A stretch of DNA of 64,000 nucleotides, taken from Mycolicibacter heraklionensis. Lineage in GTDB: Bacteria; Actinomycetota; Actinomycetes; Mycobacteriales; Mycobacteriaceae. The stretch covers positions 40,899 to 104,898 of the forward strand of contig NZ_LDPO01000018.1 in the NCBI RefSeq assembly GCF_001021505.1, in the 5' to 3' direction. The notes beneath the pieces were generated by a model. That model worked only from the letters and a program-made list of their open reading frames with translations. It did not search any database and was not told the DNA's origin. A program made the translations under genes and the position numbers. Position 1 is the first letter of the stretch. Each line of letters opens with the position of its first letter. Of this stretch, positions 20,261 through 29,192 are shown piece after piece.

Positions 20261-20292
20261 CTGTTACCTTAACGGCGGCTTAGCAATTTACG
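20261..20292 (+). promoter_or_regulatory. Conserved upstream element of the tandem PGRS genes, copy 1
   Basis: CTGTTACCTTAACG followed by TTAGCAATTTACG lies 44 bases before the ATG at 20337. Near-identical elements sit at the same distance before the genes at 24504 and 29193. No standard TANNNT -10 box is evident, so it may be an alternative-sigma promoter or an operator. The rest of 20024-20260 shows nothing recognisable apart from an ACACGTGT palindrome near 20149. Confidence 0.55.
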
Positions 20293-20336
20293 ACTCTGTC
20301 AGCCGCCAAGAGCTAATCCTTACCTGAAGGGAAAAC

Positions 20337-23282
20337 ATGTCGCACCGATCCACCGCCAAGAGCAGGACCCGTCGTCTCAGCCGCGCCGTGGGCGCCACCA
20401 GTGCCGCCGGCGCCTTCCTCGCGTTCGGCATGACGCCGATCACGGCTGCGCCGGCCAGTGCTGACTTCGATGACTTCCTCGGGGACCTGTTCAGCTGGGT
20501 CGAGCCGGCGTCCGTGGACTCCTCGGCCTATGACTGGTTGGGTCTGAACGCGTTCTTCGACGGTGACCTGGCGGGTTCGGCGGCGGCGACTCCGCTCGAT
20601 GGCCTCAACGCGTTGGTGGCCAACACCCTCAACACGCTGATCTACCAGCCGATCTATGGCATCAACCAGTTCCTGATCGACAGCGGCCTGCGTATCGACG
20701 GTGTCTTCGACAACGGCGACAACGCCTTCGTCAGCATCAACGGCGACGGGGACCTGGTCTACCACGCCGCGTCCGCGGGTGGCTTCCTGTTCGGCGATGG
20801 TGGTAGCGGCGCGTTCGTCAACGATGCCGGTGAGGTGCTGGGCGCCAATGGTGCGGTGCTGCTGGACGGCAATGGTGACGTCGTCACGCTGGACGGTATC
20901 GAGGACGGCACTTACTCGTTCGCTTCGAGCGACTTCACTCTCAACGGCGCCAACGCCGGCCTGATCGGCAACGGTGGCGATGGCGGCAGCTTCTTCGGCC
21001 TCGGCGGCGACGGCGGCGCCGGCGGCTTCCTGATGGGCAACGGCGGTGCCGGCGGTACCGGCGGGATCGGTGACACCGGCGCGATCGGCTTCGCCGGCGG
21101 CGTCGGTGGCGACGGTGGCTTCTTCCTGGGCAACGGTGGCGCCGGCGGTACCGGTGGCACCGGCGGCACGGGTGCTGCCGGTGGTGTGGGCCAGGCCGGT
21201 GGTGCTGCGGGCGACGGCGGCGCGGGCGGCAACGGTGGTGTGGCCGGCCTGTTCGGTAACTCCGGTGCCGGTGGCACCGGTGGCACCGGTGGTGTCGGTG
21301 GCGCCGGCGGCGCGGGTGCTGCTGGCGAGGACACCCAGGACGGCAACGGTGGCGCCGCTGCTGTCGGTGGTAACGGCGGTAACGGTGGTGTCGGCGGTAA
21401 CGGTGGCGCCGGTGGCTTCTTCGGGGTGCACACTCAGGGAGCTGCAGGCAACGGCGGCAACGGCGGCGACGGCGGTGTCGGTGGCACCGGTGGCACCGGT
21501 GCCACCGGCGCGGACGGCAGTTTCGAGAACGGCGGCACCGGTGACGGCCAGAACGGCGGCAACGGCGGTGCCGGTGCAAACGGTGGCGTCGGCGGCAATG
21601 GCGGTGCTGCCAGCACGGTCGGTGGCGCTGCGGGCATCGGCGGTACCGGCGGTAACGGCGGCAAGGGCGGCGACGTCGGCCTGGGTGGCGACGGCGGCAA
21701 CGGCGCGGCCGGTACCGCGGAGAACCCCGACGGCGGTAACGCCGGCAACGGTGGTGACCCGAGTGACATTGCAGGCCTTGGCGGCGCGGCTGGTCAGGGC
21801 ACCGGCGGCAGCGCGGACGGCGTGAACGGTGCGGACGGCAGCGTCAACCCGATCGTCTCGGGTAACGGCGGCCGGGGTGGTGACGGCTACGACGCGGCTT
21901 CCGACAACGGCGCGGCTGCGGGAACCAGCGGTGGTAACGCAGGTGCCGGCGGTAACGGCGGCAAGTGGGGCGACGGCGGTAACGGCGGCAACGGCGGTAA
22001 CGGTGCCGAGGGTGCCGAGGGCACCTTCGCCGGCAACGGCAACGGCAACGGCACCGTCGGCGGCAACGGCGGCAACGCCGGCAACGGCGGTAGCTCGGGT
22101 GAGCTGGCGATCAACACCGCCGGTAACGCCGGTACGGCCGGTAACGGCGCCGACGGCGGTGCCGGTGCCAACGCCACCGCGCCGGGCGGCAACGGCGGCA
22201 ACGGCGGCAGCGGCGGCAACGCCGGTAACGGTGCCGCCGGCGGCAATTCGGCCAACGGCACCGCTGGCACCGACAGCGACGGCGGTGTCGCCGGCAACGG
22301 CGCCATCGGCGGCAATGGTGCGGCCGGCACGAACGGCGTCCCGTCGGCGGTCTACACCGACCCGGCGGCCAACGGAACCGCGGGCGGTAACGGCGGTACC
22401 GGCGGTAATGGCGGCAAGGGTGGGGCCGGTGGCGGCACCACCGGTCTCGACAGCGACGGGGGCAACGGCGCTGTCGGCGGCAATGGTGCCGACGGCGGGC
22501 ACGGCGGCTACACCACCCACGGTGACGACAACGACCACCCGCTGCAGGGGCACAATGTCGGAGTCGGTGCCAAGGGCGGCGACGGCGGCGCCGGTGGTAA
22601 CGGCGGCGCGGCCGGTGGAGCCGGCGCGAACGCCGGTAACGGTGCCAACGGCGGTACCGGCGGCAACGGTGGCGCCGGTCCGGACCTCAAGGAGCTGGGC
22701 TACGTCGACACCGCGGGCAACACCGACGCGGGCGTGGCAGCCAACCTCACCGGTGCCGGCGGCAAGGGCGGCGACGGCGGCAGCGGCTACGTCGCCGGTG
22801 ACGGCGGCAAGGGTGGTAACGGCGGCAGCGACCAGTTCGCGGCCGGCTCCAACGGCGGCAAGGGCGGCAACGGCGGCAACGGCGGTGCGGGTGTCGGCGA
22901 CGGCAGCACCGGCGGCAACGGCGGTGCCGGCGGCCAGGGCGGCGACGGCAGCGACATTCGCTGGGGCTGGACCGGTAGCGACGAGCCTCCTGCGCAGACA
23001 CCGGGCGGCGACCCGTTCAGTAACGGAACCACCAGCTCGTCGGGCCCGGTCAACAACGTGCACGGCGGCAATGGCGGCAACGGCGGCAACGGCGGTGTCG
23101 GTGACGCGGCCAACGGCACCGGCGGCACCGGCGGCGCCGGCGGCACCGTGGAGACGCCGGACCTGCCCACCGGGCCGGGGTCCATCGGCACCAACGCTGG
23201 TGCGATCAACGGTGGCGCCGGCGCCACCGGGGGCACCGGGGGGACGAACGGCACCCAGGGAACCAACGGCACCACCCCGTAG
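20337..23282 (+). CDS. Signal-peptide PGRS protein, tandem family copy 1 (981 residues)
   Basis: The ATG is preceded by GAAGGG. Residues 1-41 form a signal peptide (basic start, GATSAAGAFLAFGMTP, cleavage PASA-D). Residues 42-205 form a non-repetitive domain shared with the proteins at 24504 and 29193. Landmarks are LFSWVEP, NTLIYQP, a GVFDNGxNA motif, LVYHAASAGGFLFGDGG and DGIEDGTYSF. From about residue 208 the sequence is PGRS (GGNGGxGG) with a few LFGNSGAGG and FFGVHTQGAAGNGG islands, like those that punctuate classic PE_PGRS proteins. There is no PE domain. A strong hairpin follows the stop, and then a small secreted-protein gene. Function is unknown; cell-envelope location is inferred. 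Confidence 0.88.
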   Translation: MSHRSTAKSRTRRLSRAVGATSAAGAFLAFGMTPITAAPASADFDDFLGDLFSWVEPASVDSSAYDWLGLNAFFDGDLAGSAAATPLDGLNALVANTLNTLIYQPIYGINQFLIDSGLRIDGVFDNGDNAFVSINGDGDLVYHAASAGGFLFGDGGSGAFVNDAGEVLGANGAVLLDGNGDVVTLDGIEDGTYSFASSDFTLNGANAGLIGNGGDGGSFFGLGGDGGAGGFLMGNGGAGGTGGIGDTGAIGFAGGVGGDGGFFLGNGGAGGTGGTGGTGAAGGVGQAGGAAGDGGAGGNGGVAGLFGNSGAGGTGGTGGVGGAGGAGAAGEDTQDGNGGAAAVGGNGGNGGVGGNGGAGGFFGVHTQGAAGNGGNGGDGGVGGTGGTGATGADGSFENGGTGDGQNGGNGGAGANGGVGGNGGAASTVGGAAGIGGTGGNGGKGGDVGLGGDGGNGAAGTAENPDGGNAGNGGDPSDIAGLGGAAGQGTGGSADGVNGADGSVNPIVSGNGGRGGDGYDAASDNGAAAGTSGGNAGAGGNGGKWGDGGNGGNGGNGAEGAEGTFAGNGNGNGTVGGNGGNAGNGGSSGELAINTAGNAGTAGNGADGGAGANATAPGGNGGNGGSGGNAGNGAAGGNSANGTAGTDSDGGVAGNGAIGGNGAAGTNGVPSAVYTDPAANGTAGGNGGTGGNGGKGGAGGGTTGLDSDGGNGAVGGNGADGGHGGYTTHGDDNDHPLQGHNVGVGAKGGDGGAGGNGGAAGGAGANAGNGANGGTGGNGGAGPDLKELGYVDTAGNTDAGVAANLTGAGGKGGDGGSGYVAGDGGKGGNGGSDQFAAGSNGGKGGNGGNGGAGVGDGSTGGNGGAGGQGGDGSDIRWGWTGSDEPPAQTPGGDPFSNGTTSSSGPVNNVHGGNGGNGGNGGVGDAANGTGGTGGAGGTVETPDLPTGPGSIGTNAGAINGGAGATGGTGGTNGTQGTNGTTP

Positions 23283-23295
23283 CCACAGCGCAAAA

Positions 23296-23327
23296 GAAAC
23301 ACCCCGCACAACCGTGCGGGGTGTTTC
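23296..23327 (+). terminator. Hairpin terminator after tandem PGRS copy 1
   Basis: Perfect 14-base arms (23296-23309 and 23314-23327, starting GAAACACCCC) flank an AACC loop and are followed by GTTTGG. It separates the PGRS gene from the independently transcribed small gene at 23443. Confidence 0.85.
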
Positions 23328-23428
23328 GTTTGGTGTCTGCCAAACCGTGTTGCGAAGTTTCCCCCCGCTGCCACAACCGAATTCGCCTCTGAGCTCATCC
23401 TCGAGTTCGCAAATTCACTGCCCTGCAA

Positions 23429-23434
23429 TACAAT
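23429..23434 (+). promoter_or_regulatory. -10 box TACAAT implying a leaderless mRNA
   Basis: TACAAT ends eight bases before the ATG at 23443, so the expected transcription start coincides with the start codon. The paralogue at 27985 has TAGAAT with exactly the same spacing, and the flanking bases TGCAATA are conserved too. No ribosome binding site is present before either ATG. Confidence 0.65.
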
Positions 23435-23442
23435 CAACGACT

Positions 23443-24105
23443 ATGTGGACGACGTCGAACGGATATTCCCGGGCCATCGCCAGCGTCGCGACCGCTGGCG
23501 CGGTTGCGTTTTCGGCCAGCGGCGTGACGGCCATGCCTGCCACGGCGCTTCCGGCCTCGCCGGCGTCCGCATCGGTCTTCGCTCCGGTCGAGCTGACCGC
23601 GCTGAGCGGCGACTCCAGCCTGATGGACATCATCGGCACTCTGACCGGGTTGAACTGGATCATCCCGTTTCTGGACAACCCGGACAATCCACTGTTCCCT
23701 CTCGTCATCTCCCTGGAGGCCCTTGGCGAGCTGTTCGTGATCATTCCGCTGACCTTGCTGATCGGCACGCCGCTGCTGTTGCTCACCGAAGGCTTCCAAG
23801 GCATTCAGGACACCTTCTCCCTGCTGGGCACCGCCGTCGATGGCGTGCAGAGCCTGATCGACGAACTGGCGGACTGGTACCAAACCCGTAACTGGTTCAC
23901 CGGCCAACTGCTTGATGCCGGGTCCAGTGAAGCCGTCGGCGTGGCCGGTTGGGGCGACGCGTTCCACCCGAGCGGCCTCGATGACATCGTCGCCCCAGTG
24001 AGTCTCGACGATGCGTTCACCGTGGGCGCTGCCGACGCCGGGCTGCCCATGGACGGCTTCGACGCCGTGCTCACCGACTTCGGCCTGGGCGACCTGACCG
24101 CCTAA
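23443..24105 (+). CDS. Small predicted secreted or membrane-associated protein, PGRS partner copy 1
   Basis: This 220-residue protein begins MWTTSNGYSRAIASVATAG, a signal-peptide-like start. A conserved core follows (APVELTAL, SSLMDIIG, GLNWIIPFLD), then a long hydrophobic stretch (ELFVIIPLTLLIGTPLLLL) that may insert in a membrane, then DWYQTRNWFTGQLLDAGSSEA and an acidic tail ending DFGLGDLTA. It is about two-thirds identical to the protein at 27985 over the core. The ATG was chosen because it follows a -10 box at leaderless distance and matches the paralogue. I do not recognise a characterised family. Its position right after a PGRS gene is repeated in the next unit, suggesting a partner role. 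Confidence 0.8.
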   Translation: MWTTSNGYSRAIASVATAGAVAFSASGVTAMPATALPASPASASVFAPVELTALSGDSSLMDIIGTLTGLNWIIPFLDNPDNPLFPLVISLEALGELFVIIPLTLLIGTPLLLLTEGFQGIQDTFSLLGTAVDGVQSLIDELADWYQTRNWFTGQLLDAGSSEAVGVAGWGDAFHPSGLDDIVAPVSLDDAFTVGAADAGLPMDGFDAVLTDFGLGDLTA

Positions 24106-24314
24106 CCCGCGGGCCGCTGACCCAGTTGCCCGCTGGCGCAGCTGCCGCCAACCCGGGCGTGCATGCGCGGGAGTCAAATCCCATAGGCGATGGCCAGGGT
24201 AGTCCTGGGGGTTGAACAGCTCAGACTTATTGAGAAGACTCTGGCAACCTAGACAACGCACAGCTTTTTGCCCGTTATGAGCGTAAAAGCGGGCCGAAAA
24301 AGCTCCTCGTATTC

Positions 24315-24363
24315 GCACGATTGTCCTCTCGATAAGACTCCTTTCTACGTGTATCACCAGGTC
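24315..24363 (+). repeat. Duplicated upstream block, copy 1
   Basis: The block includes CTCTCGATAAGACTCCTTTC and GTATCACCAGGTC. It matches 29023-29071 with only scattered differences. Both copies lie about 100-110 bases upstream of the conserved promoter element of a tandem PGRS gene, showing that the duplication includes regulatory DNA. Nothing else is recognisable in 24106-24428. Confidence 0.65.
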
Positions 24364-24428
24364 CAGGCGATCTGCACTGCTCCTAGCTGGCGTGATCCCT
24401 GAAATTGGTTGCCCACTCGCTGGCGCGT

Positions 24429-24460
24429 CTGTTAACTTAACGAACGCTAAGCAATTTACG
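24429..24460 (+). promoter_or_regulatory. Conserved upstream element of the tandem PGRS genes, copy 2
   Basis: CTGTTAACTTAACG then GCTAAGCAATTTACG, 43 bases before the ATG at 24504. It contains the near-palindrome GTTAACTTAAC. See copies at 20261 and 29119. Confidence 0.6.
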
Positions 24461-24503
24461 TCTCAGTCAGCCGCCACCAGCCCATCTCGCCTTAGGGGAA
24501 GAC

Positions 24504-27500
24504 ATGCCGCACCGTTCGGTCGCCAAAAACAGGAAGAGCCGCCTCGGTCGCGCTGTCGGCGCTACCAGCGCCGTGGGCGCGTTCCTCGCGTTCGGCATGA
24601 CGCCGTTGACGGCAGCGCCGGCCAGCGCAGACGGTTTCGACACCTTCTTCGGTGATCTGTTCGGCTGGATCGAGCCGTCCACCGCCGACACCTCGGCGTT
24701 TGACTGGTCAGACCTTGGCGCGCTGTTCGGCGGCGACCTGGCCGGCTCGGCGGCCGCCGTGGACCCGCTGCAGGCCCTTAATGAGTTGGTGGCCAACACG
24801 ATCAACATGGTCGTCTACCAGCCGTTGCACAGCATCGGTCAGTCGTTGATCAGCAGTGGCCTGCAGATCGAGGGCGTCTTCGATAACGGCACCAACGCCT
24901 ATGTCAGCCTCGACAGCGACGGCGGGCTGGTCTTCCACGCTGCGACCGGCGGTGGCTACCTCTTCGGTGACGGTGGCAGCGGCACGTTCGTCAACGCCGA
25001 CGGCGACCTGCTCGGTGCCGGTGGCGTGGTCCTGCAGAACTCTGATGGCGACGACATCACCTGGGCCGACGTCGAAAACGGTGTGTACCAGTTCATTCCG
25101 GGCTCGACGGTCAGCCTTGATGGCGCCGACGCCGGCATGCTCGGAGACGGCGGCGACGGCGGCAGTGGGCTGCTGCTCGGGCTGGCCGGCGGTGACGGCG
25201 GCGCCGGCGGTACCTGGATGGGCAACGGCGGCGACGGGGGCGCGGGTGCCTTCGGGGTGAACGGTGTGGGCGCGGCCGGCACGGACGGTCTGGCGGGTGG
25301 CGCCGGTGGCGCCGCCGGTTTCCTGTTCGGCAACGGCGGCAACGGCGGTGTCGGCGGTAACGGTGGAAGCGGTGCTGCTGGGACGAACGGGAACGCGGGC
25401 ACCACTGGCCTGAGCCCGAAGGGCGGCAGCGGCGCCACCGGCTTCGATGGAACCAACGGCACTGACGGCACCAACGGCTTTGCGGGTGGCAATGGTGCGG
25501 CCGGCGGTAACGGCGGGGCCTCCGGCCTGTTCGGTAACTCCGGCACGGGCGGTAACGGTGGTCTCGGCGGTAACGGCGGGGTCGGCGGCAATGGCGGTAA
25601 CGGTGGTGGAGGCGGCGACGGTGACCTGAACAACGGTCCCGTCATCGGTATTCAGGCCCTGGCGAGCGACCCGGGTGGCGACGGCGGCACGGGCGGCAAC
25701 GGTGGTAACTCCGGTGCCGGTGGCGCCGGCGGTGTGGGTGGTGCCGGCGGCAACGGTGGTGGCGGTGGGTTCTTCGGAATCCACCCCTCTGGTGCCGCGG
25801 GTAACGGCGGCGCGGGTGGCGCCGGCGGTGGTTCCGGGCAAGCCGGTAACGGCGGTAACGGTGGCGCGGGTGGCGCCGGCGGCGGTACCGCGGAACAAGG
25901 GCTCGGCCGTGCCGCTGACGACGTGGTCGTCGGCGGCGGTCGCGGTGGTGACGGCGGCCAGGGCGGCAACCTCGGGGCGGCCGGTCTCGGCGGCAAGGGC
26001 GGTGCGGCCGGTGTCAGCCCGGGCACCATCTTCAGCGGCCCGCACGGCAACGCGGGCGCGGACGGCGCCGACGGCGCGCTGGCGACGGGCACGGGCAGCG
26101 GCGGTAACGGCGGCGCCGGTGGTAACGGCATCGGCACTACGGGCGTGGCCGGTGGTGACGGTGGCAACGGTGGTGCCGCCGGCGACCACGGCAACGGCGG
26201 CAACGGCGGCGCCGGCGGCAACGGCGGCCAGGGCGCTCCCGGGGACGACAGCTCCGACGTGGCCACCCCCGGCGGTGACGGTCTCGTCGGTGGAAACGGC
26301 GGCGCGGGTGGCGTCGGTGGCGCCGGCGGCTCGATTGCCGGCAACGGTGGCAACGGCGGCAACGGTGGCGTTGGCGGCACGGGCGGCACCGGGGGTCGCG
26401 GCGCAGACTCGGTGAACCCGAATGTGGACGGTGGCAAGGGGGGCAACGCCGGCGACGGCGGCCAAGGAGGCAATGGCGGCAACGGTGGTGCTGCGGCCAA
26501 CGGCAACGGTGGCAACGGTGGCAACGAGGGCCGGGGCGGTAACGGTGGCGTCGGCGGTAGCGGCGGCCACGGTGCCGACGGTGGGACCAGCAACGGTGGC
26601 GAGGGCGGTGCGGGTGGCAACGCCGGCCCGGGTGGCGCTCTGGCCGGGGTGGGAGGCAAGGGTGGTGGTGGCGGCACCGACGGCACCTACGGCCTGATCG
26701 GCAACCTCGGTAACGGTGGCGCCGGCGGCGCCGGTGGTGACGGCGGCAACGCGGCCACTGCTCAGGGCATCTTCGTCGCGAACGGGGCCAACGGCGGAAA
26801 CGGCGGCACCGGCGGCCTTGGCTACGCCGCCGGCACCGGCGGCCAGGGCGGCGCCGGTGGCGAGGGTGTCATCGGTGGCACCGGTGGTAACGGTGGTACC
26901 GGTGGTGCACTGACCTCGCAGGCCAACGGCGGCAACGGCACCGGCGGTAACGGTGGCACCGGCGGAACCGGCGGCCAAGGTTCTGCCCTCGGTGGCACCG
27001 GCGGCAAGGGCGGTGCCGGTGCCAGCGCGACCGGCAACAACGACGCCGGGAACGGCGGTGACGGTGGCGCCGGCGGTAACACCACTGGTGTGGGCAACAT
27101 CGGTGACGGCTCGCTGACCGGTGGACACGGCGGCGCCGGTGGTGTCGGTGGTAGCTCCGAGAACGGCTGGGCCGGCTCGGGCGGGAACGGCGGCAAGGGT
27201 GGTGCCGGTGCACCGGTCGGTAACAACAGCCAGAATCCGGTGTTGACCACCGGTGGCACGGGCGGCGCCGGCGGTAACGGTGGCGGGACCAGCAACGGCA
27301 ATGCCGGCCACGGTGGCGACGGTGGTGCCGGTGGCGCCGGCAGCTTCACTGGTGGCACCGGTGGTGTCGGCGGCGCCGGCGGCGGTGTGACCAACGAGGG
27401 CAGCGGACGCGCTGGCGCCGGTGGTGAGGGTGGCGACGGAGCCAACGGTCGCGGTATCGGCGGCAACGGCGCCACCGGTGGTGCCGGCGGTAACGGTGGC

Positions 27501-27809
27501 AGCGGCGCGGCCGCTAACGGCAAGACCGCCGGGCAGGGCGGTGGTGGCGGCGGTGGCGGTGGCGGCGGCATCTTCAACCAGCTCAACGGCGGCACCGTGA
27601 CCGTCAGCACCGCGGCCGGCGGCAAGGGCGGCGACGGTGGTGCAGGCAGCCTGACCGGTACCGGTGGCAACGGCGGCAACGGTGGTTCTGCTTCCATCAC
27701 TGCCAACGGCTTCGGCATCAACAACGCTCACGTCACGGGCGGCAACGGCAGCAACGGACAGGCCAATGGCGTCAACGGCGCCAACGGTGAAGACAAACAC
27801 ATCCCCTAG
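24504..27809 (+). CDS. Signal-peptide PGRS protein, tandem family copy 2 (1101 residues)
   Basis: The ATG is preceded by AGGGGAA. The signal peptide (residues 1-42, GATSAVGAFLAFGMTP, cleavage PASA-D) and the following domain of about 165 residues match the neighbouring copies. PGRS repeats occupy about 212-1030. Near the end the sequence enters the strand-type region (GGTVTVSTAAGGKGG, SITANGFGINNAHVTGG), but stops at NGVNGANGEDKHIP. In the copy at 29193 the matching position (NGVNGENGADN) is followed by another 400 residues. This copy therefore looks C-terminally shortened, with a few replaced residues before the stop. A strong terminator follows, then a small secreted-protein gene. Function is unknown. 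Confidence 0.88.
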   Translation: MPHRSVAKNRKSRLGRAVGATSAVGAFLAFGMTPLTAAPASADGFDTFFGDLFGWIEPSTADTSAFDWSDLGALFGGDLAGSAAAVDPLQALNELVANTINMVVYQPLHSIGQSLISSGLQIEGVFDNGTNAYVSLDSDGGLVFHAATGGGYLFGDGGSGTFVNADGDLLGAGGVVLQNSDGDDITWADVENGVYQFIPGSTVSLDGADAGMLGDGGDGGSGLLLGLAGGDGGAGGTWMGNGGDGGAGAFGVNGVGAAGTDGLAGGAGGAAGFLFGNGGNGGVGGNGGSGAAGTNGNAGTTGLSPKGGSGATGFDGTNGTDGTNGFAGGNGAAGGNGGASGLFGNSGTGGNGGLGGNGGVGGNGGNGGGGGDGDLNNGPVIGIQALASDPGGDGGTGGNGGNSGAGGAGGVGGAGGNGGGGGFFGIHPSGAAGNGGAGGAGGGSGQAGNGGNGGAGGAGGGTAEQGLGRAADDVVVGGGRGGDGGQGGNLGAAGLGGKGGAAGVSPGTIFSGPHGNAGADGADGALATGTGSGGNGGAGGNGIGTTGVAGGDGGNGGAAGDHGNGGNGGAGGNGGQGAPGDDSSDVATPGGDGLVGGNGGAGGVGGAGGSIAGNGGNGGNGGVGGTGGTGGRGADSVNPNVDGGKGGNAGDGGQGGNGGNGGAAANGNGGNGGNEGRGGNGGVGGSGGHGADGGTSNGGEGGAGGNAGPGGALAGVGGKGGGGGTDGTYGLIGNLGNGGAGGAGGDGGNAATAQGIFVANGANGGNGGTGGLGYAAGTGGQGGAGGEGVIGGTGGNGGTGGALTSQANGGNGTGGNGGTGGTGGQGSALGGTGGKGGAGASATGNNDAGNGGDGGAGGNTTGVGNIGDGSLTGGHGGAGGVGGSSENGWAGSGGNGGKGGAGAPVGNNSQNPVLTTGGTGGAGGNGGGTSNGNAGHGGDGGAGGAGSFTGGTGGVGGAGGGVTNEGSGRAGAGGEGGDGANGRGIGGNGATGGAGGNGGSGAAANGKTAGQGGGGGGGGGGGIFNQLNGGTVTVSTAAGGKGGDGGAGSLTGTGGNGGNGGSASITANGFGINNAHVTGGNGSNGQANGVNGANGEDKHIP

Positions 27810-27834
27810 GGCGTGACTGTTCGGCGAAGCTGAG

Positions 27835-27872
27835 ACAACTGCGGCCCGGTCGAAAGGCTGGGCCGCAGTTGT
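27835..27872 (+). terminator. Intrinsic terminator after tandem PGRS copy 2
   Basis: Perfect 13-base arms (27835-27847 and 27860-27872, starting ACAACTGCGG) with a 12-base loop, followed by GTTTT. It isolates the next gene from PGRS read-through. Confidence 0.85.
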
Positions 27873-27970
27873 GTTTTCGGCACCCCTGGCGGAAATTGCG
27901 CGCTGTCGACGGCAGCACAGAAGTAGCCGGCAGGTTTCTGGTTTTGAGCCCGAAACCGCGTGTACTGCAA

Positions 27971-27976
27971 TAGAAT
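27971..27976 (+). promoter_or_regulatory. -10 box TAGAAT implying a leaderless mRNA
   Basis: TAGAAT ends eight bases before the ATG at 27985, the same geometry as TACAAT before the paralogue at 23443. Confidence 0.65.
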
Positions 27977-27984
27977 CAGCCTTC

Positions 27985-28638
27985 ATGTGGACGGCGTCGA
28001 ATGGACATTCCCGGGCCCTTGTCGGTGTTGCGACCGCTGGTGTCATCGCGATGGCGGTCGGTGGCATCACCGGTGACACCGCCATCTCCGCCGCCGATCA
28101 TCACAGTGTGGTCCCGTCGGCATCGGTCGTCGCCCCGGTGGAATTGACCGCGCTGACAAGCGATTCCAGCCTGATGGACATCATCGGTGAGCTCACCGGC
28201 TTGAACTGGATCATCCCGCTACTGGACGACCCGGACAGTCCACTCTTTCCGATCGTCATCGGCCTCGAGGCGCTCGGCGAGTTGTTCGTGGTCATCCCGC
28301 TGACGCTGCTGGTCGGCACGCCTCTGCTTCTGATCACCGAGGGGTGGCAGGGCGTCGAGGACACCATCACGTTGTTGGGTACGGCCGCCGACGGTGTGAA
28401 GAGCCTCTTCGACAACCTCGTCGACTGGTACGAGACTCGCAACTGGCTCACCGGTGAATTGCTCGATCCCGGCTCCAGCGAGGCTGGCGCTCTGTCCGGC
28501 CTGGGCGATGTATTCCACACGGGCAGTTGGGATGACGTGTTCACTCCCGTCGGTTTCGACGCTGCCCCCACGGTGGACGGTTTCGACGCCGGTCTTGCCG
28601 ACGTCGGTCTGGGTGACCTCGGCGAGGTGTTTGCCTGA
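27985..28638 (+). CDS. Small predicted secreted or membrane-associated protein, PGRS partner copy 2
   Basis: This 217-residue paralogue of the protein at 23443 begins MWTASNGHSRALVGVATAG and keeps all landmarks: SSLMDIIG, GLNWIIPLLD, the hydrophobic stretch ELFVVIPLTLLVGTPLLLI, TEGWQG, DWYETRNWLTGELLDPGSSEA and a tail with GLGDLGEVFA. An in-frame ATG exists 38 codons upstream at 27871, but it lies inside the preceding terminator. The ATG at 27985 has the conserved leaderless promoter and is preferred. The differences between the two copies are mostly conservative, which suggests selection on the protein. Function is unknown. Confidence 0.8.
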   Translation: MWTASNGHSRALVGVATAGVIAMAVGGITGDTAISAADHHSVVPSASVVAPVELTALTSDSSLMDIIGELTGLNWIIPLLDDPDSPLFPIVIGLEALGELFVVIPLTLLVGTPLLLITEGWQGVEDTITLLGTAADGVKSLFDNLVDWYETRNWLTGELLDPGSSEAGALSGLGDVFHTGSWDDVFTPVGFDAAPTVDGFDAGLADVGLGDLGEVFA

Positions 28639-29022
28639 CCCGCGGGGCCGCTACGGCCCGTAAGCCGCGCGCGCCGGTGCTGCCATGCGCGACGGCCGGA
28701 ACTGCTGTTTCGAATGAGACCGCTCAGCTGAAGCTACGAAACCGGTGGGTTTCGCCGCGTCGGGTCGCCCCGAACGGAAAGTTGAGCGCCTTATGGGCCG
28801 CGGCAGCACCGGGCGCTGAGCGCCGCGGATCACGCGGGTTTGCCGGTCCAGCTACCTCCCTAGCCTCACTCGAGAGCGGGCGAATCGCACCCTAGTCAGT
28901 GGTAGGAAGGGTGCTTCGCACAAACAAGCACTCTTATCGTGACGTCGATGGCAACTCGGATAGAACCACTTATTTCTACCGGATTCTGGCTGGTGACTCT
29001 CTCCATAACTCTCCTTATAGTT

Positions 29023-29071
29023 GCACAACCGTCTCCTCGATAAGACTTCTTTCTACACGTATCAGCAGGTC
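29023..29071 (+). repeat. Duplicated upstream block, copy 2
   Basis: Contains CTCCTCGATAAGACTTCTTTC and matches 24315-24363. Apart from this block and the promoter element at 29119, the gap 28639-29192 holds nothing that I can recognise. Confidence 0.65.
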
Positions 29072-29118
29072 AGAGGCGTAAACGTCCGAGCTCCGACCTT
29101 GCCGAATTTGAAATATTT

Positions 29119-29150
29119 CTGTTAACTTAACGCGGGCTAAGCAATTTACG
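29119..29150 (+). promoter_or_regulatory. Conserved upstream element of the tandem PGRS genes, copy 3
   Basis: CTGTTAACTTAACG then GCTAAGCAATTTACG, 42 bases before the ATG at 29193. It differs from copy 2 only at the three bases between these two blocks. Confidence 0.6.
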
Positions 29151-29192
29151 TCACCGTCAACCATCGAGCGCTAATCAGCCTGAGGAGATCTC

